Source: Armatimonadota bacterium
GTDB taxonomy: Bacteria > Armatimonadota > Fervidibacteria > Fervidibacterales > Thermosaccharophagaceae
DNA length: 63,427 bases
NCBI GenBank assembly: GCA_025062195.1
Contig: JANXAS010000009.1
Coordinates: 12,796 to 76,222 of the forward strand
Direction: 5' to 3'
The notes below the pieces were generated by a model. It did not search any database, was not told the origin of the DNA, and saw only the letters and a list, made by a program, of their open reading frames with translations. Below, piece by piece: positions 56,130 through 63,427 of this stretch; the stretch's first letter is position 1; every line of letters begins with the position of its first letter. Made by a program: the position numbers and the translations under genes.

Positions 56130-56912
56130 TCACTGTGCTATGAACTGTTCTAAGAAGCGCTTTGCAAATCTTATCCCAAAGTAGTATCGCTCTCCGAGCC
56201 AGGTCTCGCTGTGCGGCTCTATTGATATTGCGCCATCGTAACCATGCTTGTAAAGGATGGCAAAGATACTGCCCCAATCAATTTGATCCATGCCAGCTGG
56301 TGGGTCATCAAAGCGCTTTCCGTCTATTTTCAAGCATCCCTTTGCATGCAGATGAAATATCCGCCCACCATAGTCTCGCAGCTCACGCAGGTAGTCTATG
56401 CCCTCGTAAAATGGGTGCGATGGGTCATACTTTATCCCGGCTGTTGGCAAACGCTCAAGGACAACATCCCACGCCTCGCTCCCGATAATGTGGTTTGCCC
56501 AACGGCAATTGTAGAAAGCGAACTTAAGCCCATATTCATCGGCTCGCTCAACGAATGGAGCGAGCAAATCGCAAGCGCGCATCGCCATTTGCCGTATCGT
56601 CTCCTTGTGGTTTATCCCGCCGCCTGTTATGACCACCTTAGTGCCGAGCTCACTTGCAAGCTCAATTGTCCGAGCAAGCTCTGCAAGGCATTTTTCCCTC
56701 TCCTCAGCCTCATCGCTCAGATAGTTTCTTCCCCACAAACCTATGGCGGCAATTTCAACATTGTAGCGGTGGCACATTTTCAAATACTCTTTGTAGCGCC
56801 CCTCCCACCATTCAAGGTTATCGTGAATTGCTATCTCAACGCATGGTATACCCTCAGACGAGGCAAACTTCAGATCTTCTTCGCTGCCATTGGTGATGAA
56901 GCATAGACGCAC
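56130..56912 (-). CDS. Sugar phosphate isomerase/epimerase family protein
   Basis: A 260-residue xylose-isomerase-like TIM barrel. GIPCVEIAIHDN follows the first strand, VVITGGGINHKETI marks strand four, KYDPSHPFYEG carries metal-site residues, and IFHLHAKG and ISIEPHSE close the barrel. No signal peptide, so cytosolic. Start GTG 56912 has AGGTG upstream. Divergent from a similar protein at 57.1 kb; their upstream regions share 184 bases. Confidence 0.87.
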   Translation of the reverse strand: MRLCFITNGSEEDLKFASSEGIPCVEIAIHDNLEWWEGRYKEYLKMCHRYNVEIAAIGLWGRNYLSDEAEEREKCLAELARTIELASELGTKVVITGGGINHKETIRQMAMRACDLLAPFVERADEYGLKFAFYNCRWANHIIGSEAWDVVLERLPTAGIKYDPSHPFYEGIDYLRELRDYGGRIFHLHAKGCLKIDGKRFDDPPAGMDQIDWGSIFAILYKHGYDGAISIEPHSETWLGERYYFGIRFAKRFLEQFIAQ

Positions 56913-57096
56913 TGCACCTCACCTCGCTGCAATGCAAGCTTGTGCTGCTATCTAAAAATTAGCGTGGATGTGTCCCTTCAAAGCATTACAGTTGCTGGTT
57001 ACATAAATGTGGCGCATCATGGTATGTAGAGTGAGCGATTAATCTGTCACTGACCGGTCGCTATATTTCGCCTGTGGGGAAAGTGGTGAATCAACG

Positions 57097-57942
57097 ATGT
57101 GCGGTAAGCCAACTCTCTCTTGGATTGCCGTAAGATACATTGACTCAATGGCGGAGCGCCATGAGCCATCACTTGAAGAGCTATTTCGCAAAGCTGTTGA
57201 ATTTGGGCTTTCGTTCGTTGAGCTGCACCATTGCATGTTGCCTTCGTATGACCGAAAGATGTTGAATGCTGTTTGCGGTTTGCTCTCACAGTATGGACTT
57301 GGTGTCTCGCAGCTGACATGCGCCCCCGATTTCACTCACCCGGATGAGCGCTTCAGGGAAAACGAACTTGAGCACATGAAAACAATGGTTGAGGTTGCCC
57401 GTGTGCTTGGTGCAAGCGGTGTGCGAGTTACTGTCGGGTGTGCACATGAAGGTGTGAGCTTGCAACAGGGCGTAGAGTGGGCTACCAGATACATATTGCG
57501 CCTGCTTGATTTCGCAGAGCCAAGGGGAATTAAGCTCGGTCTTGAAAATCATTACAAGGACAGGCTTTGGAAGGATGTTGACTTCGCCTTCCATCCAGAT
57601 GTCTTTCTTGAGGTCTTTCATAGGCTTGAAGATACACCAGTTGGTGTCAACTTTGATGCCTCAAATCCGCTGATGGTTGGTGAGGACCCGCTGCGCATAC
57701 TGCGCGAAGTGAAGCACAAAGTTTGGCACATGCACGCAAGCGACAGGAGAGTTGGCGAGTATCAGCACACGGTCGTCGGTGAGGGCGATGTTAACTACGA
57801 TGCGATCATGTCCGAGCTTTCCTCTATTGTCTATTGCGGCTTTATAAGCCTTGAGGATGGCAACCCGTTCGGTGATGATGGCACAAGGCGCTCGCTTGCC
57901 TTCCTGAGGCGAAAGATTGAAGAGCACTTTGGTTCCTCGTAA
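57097..57942 (+). CDS. Sugar phosphate isomerase/epimerase family protein
   Basis: A 281-residue TIM-barrel protein of the same superfamily as the gene at 56.1 kb. SFVELHHCMLPS, GLENHYKD, VNFDASNPLMVG and VWHMHASDRR give the metal-binding strands. Cytosolic. ATG 57097 follows GTGGTG. The substrate is unknown; such enzymes interconvert keto and aldo sugars or polyol derivatives downstream of the Gfo/Idh type of oxidation. Confidence 0.87.
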   Translation: MCGKPTLSWIAVRYIDSMAERHEPSLEELFRKAVEFGLSFVELHHCMLPSYDRKMLNAVCGLLSQYGLGVSQLTCAPDFTHPDERFRENELEHMKTMVEVARVLGASGVRVTVGCAHEGVSLQQGVEWATRYILRLLDFAEPRGIKLGLENHYKDRLWKDVDFAFHPDVFLEVFHRLEDTPVGVNFDASNPLMVGEDPLRILREVKHKVWHMHASDRRVGEYQHTVVGEGDVNYDAIMSELSSIVYCGFISLEDGNPFGDDGTRRSLAFLRRKIEEHFGSS

Positions 57943-58031
57943 AGCAGTTTGACTTTAGTCAGCTGCTCATCGTTGAATTCCGAGAGCGCTTGTTATACCG
58001 TTCAAGAAAACAGTGTTAACGGCAGCCAACA

Positions 58032-60812
58032 CTAACAGCTAAGTTCGTGTAAGAGCGCTCGCAGCATCGCTATTGCAGCTGGCTCGCCATTAACGGCGCA
58101 TGTCAATCTGAATGTCGTAAGTAGCAGTCTCCCGCTGCCGATGCGAATCATTAACGCAACATATGCTTCTTCGTGTAGCCATCCGACAAACAAGCCTGAA
58201 TGGACTGCCTCAACTTCCGCACCGCTGATGCGGCGCATGCGCTCAAGATCAACTTCAATGACGCACCTTGGGACTATTGGGCGCATTGCATGCGGCAATA
58301 TGGGCGGCAGGTTGAGCAATTGTTGCAGCTCCTTTGATAGCCATGTGAAAGAAGTGCACCAACTTCCGTAGCGTCCCTTTAACGACCTGTCAACAATCCT
58401 CAAGCCGTCGGTTGGAATTGGCATTGCCCTTGCCATCTCAGCGATGCAAAGTGCCTTTGCACCATCGCTCACCATGCTTAACAACTCTTTATCCGGGAAT
58501 GGAGCGATGAGGATATCGGCGTCCTCAAGCCTTTCAGCCATTGGTGTTCCCAAGTTATACAACCATTCACCGAGCCCATTCAGCCAACCGTTGACATCGT
58601 AAAGAAAAACCTTCCGCTCTGAAGTGCGCTTTGCACCTATAGCCGTAATGCCCTCGTTTCTCCATGCGCTCGGCAATACGAGCGCTTTCCTCCTTGTTTG
58701 CCCGACTTCGCTGCAATCGCGCATCATTCGCAACTCAACACTCACCCAAGTCGGTTTCTCAAAATCTGCCATCAGCAACTCAAGCTCTGCCACTTTACCG
58801 ACGCTGCCTCGTTCAACGCGCGCACATTCAAATTCATTTTGGGCAAGCTCATTTCCATGCTCATCAACCAAGCGCAATTGAAGCTTTGCGCCATCAATGC
58901 TCAAGGAGCTGTAATGTGAGAAAATGACATGCCCGCCCAATATTTCACCGCCAAAAATGCATTCTCTTGTAAGCCTGATAATAAGTGCGTCTTGTGATTG
59001 TATTTTGCGAAGCACATTTGCAACCTCTTTTTCTCGTCGCTCAAAGTCAAGCACACCGTTGCACTCCCAAGCCACATCCGTCAATTCGGTGATAACATAT
59101 CCTACAATGTTTCGCCGTGAGCGTATCTCCTCAATTTGGTGACGGAGCGCTTCAACCTGATGCAACCTTGTAGCCTTGCAAAGCTCACCCAAGCTCGCGA
59201 ACACTTTGTTAATTGGCGAACTTGAGAAGCGCTCATGAACACCCTCAGGACGACATGCCCCACCGCCAGTTGAAAACCACCAAGGCATCTTGCCCGATGA
59301 GTGAGCTTGCTCATTTACATCTGGCAACCCCCAAATGCCGAATTCGGAGACGATCAGCGGCTCACTGCCGCTTGGTTGTGCATCGCCATGTGGGCTGAAT
59401 GTCCAATGCGGGCGACCGTCAAACTCGTCAAGCCACCTTGAGAAGCGCTCATCCTCATCCGGTGAGTTACAGTATATGTGGAAGTCGTTTATGTCGGTCT
59501 TGATGTGAAAGTTCCCATCGCACGGTGAGTTATCAACTATAAGCCTTGTGCCATCAAGTTGGCGTAGCAGCTCAACAGTTTCAACGAGCCAACGCCTGTG
59601 CAGTTCCTGTTCGCTCAGCTTCAAGCCCCAACTCTCCCCAACTATACCGTAGGCTATCAACGACGGGTGATTATAGTCACGCTTCACCATCCCTTGGATG
59701 TGTCGTTTGATGCGCTGTCTCAGGCGTTCGCCAAACCTTGACCAGCTCGGCAATTCATACCAAACGAGCATGCCAATTCTGTCGGCAATGTCCAAGTAGC
59801 GTTTTTCAGGCAGCTTCAAATGGCAACGCAGCAAGTTGAAGCCGATTTCCTTTGCGAGCTTGAATTGGCGCTCAAGTAATTCATCGCTTGGCGCTCGGTA
59901 TATCTCATCGGCGTAAAAGTCTTGGTCAAGCGCACCGATGATGTAAATTGGTTCGCCGTTGATATGCACTTTTCCATTCCGGCATTCAACAATCCTTAAC
60001 CCGAAGTGAGTTGACTGCTCATCACCATTGCTCAAGCGGACGATGGCTCGGTATAGGTTTGGGGTTTCTGGATGCCATGGCTTTGCATCTTCAATTTTGA
60101 GCCGAAGCGAAATTTCACTCTCGCCAACGGGCAATTTAACGCTTGCATGCGTTTTCAGGTTGCCATCGCCATCTTCAACGAACACATCGCATTGCATGGG
60201 CTCTTCGTGGGCTCGTGAAAACTTTATTCGCATTTCGGCGCTCTTTAAGTCACGAAGCGGGGTGACGAATATGTCCTCAACAAAAACGCTTTCCCTGAGT
60301 TCAAGCCAGACACTCTGCCAAATGCCGCCAACATTGAGATACCAACTTTGCTTTCCCATTGGTATTTCATCGGCTGGAAACTTGGGGAAACGCAACCTGT
60401 CATTTGTTGGGTCAATTACCTGCACCGTGATCTTTAACTCGCCATCACGCAAAAACTCTTTGAGCACCTCTCTTTGCAGCTCAAATTCAAACGGTAAGTA
60501 ACCGCCCTCGTGTTCGCCGATCATTCGTTCGCCAACGAAGACACACGCGTAATAGTCAACGGCTTCAAAGTGGATGAATAGGCGCATACCGCCGTGTGAA
60601 ATTGCATCAATCCATTCCTTTGGCAGCGCAACGCTTCTACGATACCAGGCTATGCCGTCGTAGTTAAGCAAGTCATCAAATTGCGCTTCCCAGAAGGATG
60701 GCACTTTGATTTTGCGCCACGGTAGCGCATCGCTTAGTTTATCAATTCGCAAATTGCCCATTGTGTCGGTGACAAAATCCCATAGCCCATCAAGCAGCAG
60801 CTTATGTCGCAT
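58032..60812 (-). CDS. Glycoside hydrolase family 2 protein
   Basis: A 926-residue GH2 enzyme (beta-galactosidase/glucuronidase/mannosidase group) without a signal peptide. The sugar-binding domain starts with LLDGLWDFVTD, PSFWEAQFDD and GIAWYRRSV; an Ig-like domain follows at about 190-290, then the TIM barrel. The acid/base motif, usually NESWG, reads GESWG (about residue 400), and the nucleophile is in IVSEFGIWG. C-terminal extra domains extend to 926. Start ATG 60812 has GGGGGTT upstream; ATG 60845 is in frame. The change of Asn to Gly next to the acid/base Glu is unusual. Confidence 0.88.
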   Translation of the reverse strand: MRHKLLLDGLWDFVTDTMGNLRIDKLSDALPWRKIKVPSFWEAQFDDLLNYDGIAWYRRSVALPKEWIDAISHGGMRLFIHFEAVDYYACVFVGERMIGEHEGGYLPFEFELQREVLKEFLRDGELKITVQVIDPTNDRLRFPKFPADEIPMGKQSWYLNVGGIWQSVWLELRESVFVEDIFVTPLRDLKSAEMRIKFSRAHEEPMQCDVFVEDGDGNLKTHASVKLPVGESEISLRLKIEDAKPWHPETPNLYRAIVRLSNGDEQSTHFGLRIVECRNGKVHINGEPIYIIGALDQDFYADEIYRAPSDELLERQFKLAKEIGFNLLRCHLKLPEKRYLDIADRIGMLVWYELPSWSRFGERLRQRIKRHIQGMVKRDYNHPSLIAYGIVGESWGLKLSEQELHRRWLVETVELLRQLDGTRLIVDNSPCDGNFHIKTDINDFHIYCNSPDEDERFSRWLDEFDGRPHWTFSPHGDAQPSGSEPLIVSEFGIWGLPDVNEQAHSSGKMPWWFSTGGGACRPEGVHERFSSSPINKVFASLGELCKATRLHQVEALRHQIEEIRSRRNIVGYVITELTDVAWECNGVLDFERREKEVANVLRKIQSQDALIIRLTRECIFGGEILGGHVIFSHYSSLSIDGAKLQLRLVDEHGNELAQNEFECARVERGSVGKVAELELLMADFEKPTWVSVELRMMRDCSEVGQTRRKALVLPSAWRNEGITAIGAKRTSERKVFLYDVNGWLNGLGEWLYNLGTPMAERLEDADILIAPFPDKELLSMVSDGAKALCIAEMARAMPIPTDGLRIVDRSLKGRYGSWCTSFTWLSKELQQLLNLPPILPHAMRPIVPRCVIEVDLERMRRISGAEVEAVHSGLFVGWLHEEAYVALMIRIGSGRLLLTTFRLTCAVNGEPAAIAMLRALLHELSC

Positions 60813-61376
60813 TTCTACAACCCCCGTAACCGTTTCCTGCTCCATTCACCCAACGGACTAATTCCGCCAATTGGACACATTGCCATAAGTGATTGATGCG
60901 GCGTGACACAAAAATGATGGCGCAGGTATCACCGACATTTATACAGCCATCACCGATGAGTTATGGCACTGCGCTATTGGCTGTGTTAGGTGTTGTCCTC
61001 AACAGTGTTTCCGAAATGGTCACCTACAGGTTGCGGCGCTGCGTGAATGGTATTTTGCCACCATCACTTGTGTGAGATTTTGTGCCGTCGCCGTTTGCTC
61101 CCAGACAATATTTTCACAACCATCGTTTGCAACGAGCGACACTGCGGCGGTATAGTTCTTTCCAACAACCATCACCGCATCATTCGCGGTGTTAGGGCTT
61201 GCCTCTGGTGGTAATTCGGGCATCGTTACGATGGTGAGCAAACACCAAACGACGCTCAAAGTTCACAGCAAGGCGCAGAGTGAAGCCGTCGTCAGGGGTG
61301 CGACATAGCATGTGAGGCATAAAGCAAGTTTGGACGACACTATCGCTTTTCGGCTAACTGCGAGCATCAAATCTTG
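60813..61376. other. Intergenic region of about 560 bases
   Basis: Overlapping short frames without a recognisable domain. No repeat, terminator or RNA gene supported. It should contain the GH2 gene promoter and trails the leftward membrane TPR gene's stop. Confidence 0.4.
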
Positions 61377-63203
61377 TCACTGTTGCTTCTGTGCCTCAAT
61401 CACTTCATTCAGGTAGCGGTGCAGATATTGCGGGGCATCATTGCCGAGCAATCTTATTGCGGTTTCAAATGCCTCCTTAGCATCTTTCCAGCGTTTTAGC
61501 CTTGCGTATGCGCATCCCAAGTTGGTTGCAGCCTCTGCCAAATCGGGCTTGAGAGATAGAGCTTCCTTCCAGTGCAAGATGGCTCGCTCGTATTGCCCTC
61601 TTTCGGCGCACATCATCCCCCTGTAAAACGAAGCCCACGCATTCTTTGGGTATTTGAGTTCGTCCCTTTCAGCACGCTCAATTAGATGCATCGTCTTGTT
61701 TAAAACGCGCACGAATACAGCGCCAGTTATGTCCCTGTATAGCATGTGCCATTTTGTGCTCATCCTGAGCAGCTCATAAAGTGGTGTTGCGACATCAACC
61801 AGGGCTGTTTCTACACCATGCTCGTCAAGGAACTCATCCCAACCATGAGAGCCGTTTTCGGCATCATAGTAGCGCCTGAGGAATTGAGCCGAGTAAATGT
61901 CAGCGCGCCCGTCAATGAAGACTTTCACACGCCCGTCAAATGCTGCCATTAAAAAGCCACCCCAGCCGTATGGGTTGAAAATTCGTGTTGGCAGTGAGTT
62001 TGCTTTCATGAACTCAACAGCATCGTATGGAAAAAGTTCGTTGCGCACAGGGTGATGCAGTGCCGTCAATGCTTGCCTTGATAGGATGGCAACGAGAACA
62101 GCGGACATAAGTATGATGGAGTGCCAGTTGAAAGCAGGTGACTTTGACAGGATGCCGGATTGGCATGCGTTGGATAGCATCATCGCTATGAATGGCACTG
62201 AGCAGGTTGCAAACAGGCATATGTTGCGCCGAGATATTAAAGCCATCGCTGCCGTCATTGCGCATAAGATTGCAAGCGCAAGTGAATTCCTTCTCGCGTT
62301 GGCTTGAGCACTTGAAGATAACGGTATAGCCGTCGGAAGAAGTATGCACAGGCAAAGCAGCATCAGGAAGGCATAGTCGTATGGCAACTTAAAACTCGGT
62401 GGCAACCACTCAGTGACAATACTGAGTGCATACCTTGTTTCAGTGAGCCAGTAGGTGAAAGGGTAGGTGAGGGCATGCACCCCGAATGGATTGCATAAGC
62501 TCCCAAGGAGCATCACTAACGTAGCAATCATGTATACACTCGGTTTTGGCAATCCGACACAGCCTTGCCGGAGCCGATGAGCTAACTCGCCCGTTTTGAT
62601 GATTAGTGTTGCAAACGCAAATGTGAGTGAGGCAACGATGCCGATTAGGAAGCCGCCGTGAGTGTTCGCCCAAACGACCGAACAAAAGAATAGCCATAAA
62701 AGATTTGTCGTGACCTTACGCCAACTTGCATTTTCACCGATTAAGAGCAGGAGACGAAGGCAGAAGATGAAAAGGAAAACAGTAACAACATACGGGCGTA
62801 TGTCAAGCGATGGCAAGCTCGCGTAAATGGCTAAGAGCGAAAGCAGAAACGAAATTGTTTGGTTGCCGCATAGCCGGAAGGCGCAATCCATCAAGATGAC
62901 AAATGCAGCGCCGCATAGTAACCCTTTGGCTATGAGCAAGTTGCGAATGCCCTCGTGCGATGGCAGTGTGCTTGGATGTCCGCTGAGGTGAAACGATAAC
63001 AAATCAAATAGCCAGCTGTGTGGCTGCCACTTGCGTGTGGCGTTCTGTGAAAATGTGTCTTTGGTCGGTATACGCCCATTGAAGGCAATCCATCTCCCTG
63101 TGGCAATATGAAACCAAATATCGTAGCTCTCGGTTGGGCGGGTGACGAGAGTTGCAAGTGCAATGCATGCCGCAATGTAGGCAGCTATGCGCCAAAGCTT
63201 CAT
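61377..63203 (-). CDS. Polytopic membrane protein with C-terminal TPR repeats
   Basis: A 608-residue protein with about ten to eleven hydrophobic helices in residues 1-400. A soluble region follows (RIFNPYGWGGFLMAAFDG, then VFIDGRADIYS). Two to three TPR units close it (GQYERAILHWKEALSLKPDL, RWKDAKEAFETAIRLLGND). The layout, with TESYDIWFHIATGRWI after helix one, resembles uncharacterised membrane proteins seen next to glycan genes. Start ATG 63203 has GGATGG upstream; ATG 63230 and GTG 63254 are in frame. Function unknown. Confidence 0.77.
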   Translation of the reverse strand: MKLWRIAAYIAACIALATLVTRPTESYDIWFHIATGRWIAFNGRIPTKDTFSQNATRKWQPHSWLFDLLSFHLSGHPSTLPSHEGIRNLLIAKGLLCGAAFVILMDCAFRLCGNQTISFLLSLLAIYASLPSLDIRPYVVTVFLFIFCLRLLLLIGENASWRKVTTNLLWLFFCSVVWANTHGGFLIGIVASLTFAFATLIIKTGELAHRLRQGCVGLPKPSVYMIATLVMLLGSLCNPFGVHALTYPFTYWLTETRYALSIVTEWLPPSFKLPYDYAFLMLLCLCILLPTAIPLSSSAQANARRNSLALAILCAMTAAMALISRRNICLFATCSVPFIAMMLSNACQSGILSKSPAFNWHSIILMSAVLVAILSRQALTALHHPVRNELFPYDAVEFMKANSLPTRIFNPYGWGGFLMAAFDGRVKVFIDGRADIYSAQFLRRYYDAENGSHGWDEFLDEHGVETALVDVATPLYELLRMSTKWHMLYRDITGAVFVRVLNKTMHLIERAERDELKYPKNAWASFYRGMMCAERGQYERAILHWKEALSLKPDLAEAATNLGCAYARLKRWKDAKEAFETAIRLLGNDAPQYLHRYLNEVIEAQKQQ

Positions 63204-63427
63204 TTTTCGCTGACCATCCTTTGATGGCATTTCATTTATACCCACACTCTTCACTCAGAATTTTGTTTGTGCTAAATTATCCATGCCACCGGCTTTAGCC
63301 AACGGTTGATGGCAAATTTTTTCAGCGCCGAATTTATCCAGCACTCTATACTGCAAACTCTGTTGGTGGCTACTTTCGCCAAACTATGTTACAGCTCTTA
63401 AGCACCGATGATTTTTCTTGAGGGTGC

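Noticed and set aside
1-63427. CRISPR array, tRNA, rRNA, integrase or phage genes
   Set aside because: No regularly spaced repeats, tRNA T-loop patterns or rRNA stretches were found on reading; no phage or integrase protein is present.

Overview
The window is about 63 kb of bacterial chromosome at roughly 50% GC. It carries about 46 protein genes, many with GGAGGTG-type ribosome binding sites. No rRNA, tRNA, CRISPR array, phage or plasmid gene is visible. The gene mix fits a thermophilic, carbohydrate-degrading, poorly cultured bacterium. It includes GH172/DUF2961 and GH2 enzymes, Gfo/Idh/MocA oxidoreductases, xylose-isomerase-like TIM barrels, YfhO-type membrane proteins, TPR proteins and a recN-steA-steB block. 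Armatimonadota/Fervidibacterota or a neighbouring phylum is my best guess, but this is inference from gene content and no marker gene search was possible.

Layout. 1-1.4 kb (-): a partial MttB-family methyltransferase without an amber codon. 1.9-9.2 kb (+): housekeeping and envelope genes lspA, rplS, lepB, an M48 protease, a Cof phosphatase, a large TPR protein and nadK. 9.2-15 kb (+): recN, steA-like, steB/mctB-like, a GT2 glycosyltransferase and a MraY/WecA-like transferase, a chromosome repair, division and envelope-polymer block. 15-18.9 kb (+): an exported unknown, an isopropylmalate/isocitrate dehydrogenase and purD. 18.9-26 kb (-): a corrinoid protein, then a sugar oxidoreductase set (Gfo/Idh, zinc alcohol dehydrogenase, GH172 protein, Gfo/Idh). 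26.5-30.8 kb (+): two large polytopic membrane proteins. 30.8-34.8 kb: an alpha/beta hydrolase, a decayed IS701-like element and a lipoprotein of lower GC. 34.8-36 kb: a MscS channel. 36-41 kb (-): a probable thrB-unknown-acyP-deacetylase-TPR-larB run. 41.5-46.8 kb (+): argG, nnr and a glycosidase-like protein. 46.9-53 kb (-): PBP1A, a thiolase and a fused 2-oxoacid dehydrogenase E1. 53-56 kb (-): a redox group of flavodoxin, rhodanese and MauE/DoxX followed by a Tat-exported TIM barrel. 56-63.2 kb: two more TIM-barrel isomerases, a GH2 enzyme and a membrane TPR protein.

The strongest unusual signal is at 54.6-55.1 kb. The rhodanese reading frame is interrupted by one in-frame TGA exactly where a cysteine is expected (C-x-x-x-x-TGA). 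It continues in frame for 49 well-conserved-looking codons, and a hairpin that fits the bacterial SECIS rules starts a few bases after the TGA. I read it as a candidate selenocysteine-containing, membrane-anchored rhodanese near a MauE/DoxX-type redox membrane protein. Second are two relics that share terminal inverted repeats: an internally deleted IS701-like element at 32.0-32.5 kb and a MITE-like 288-bp element abutting lepB.
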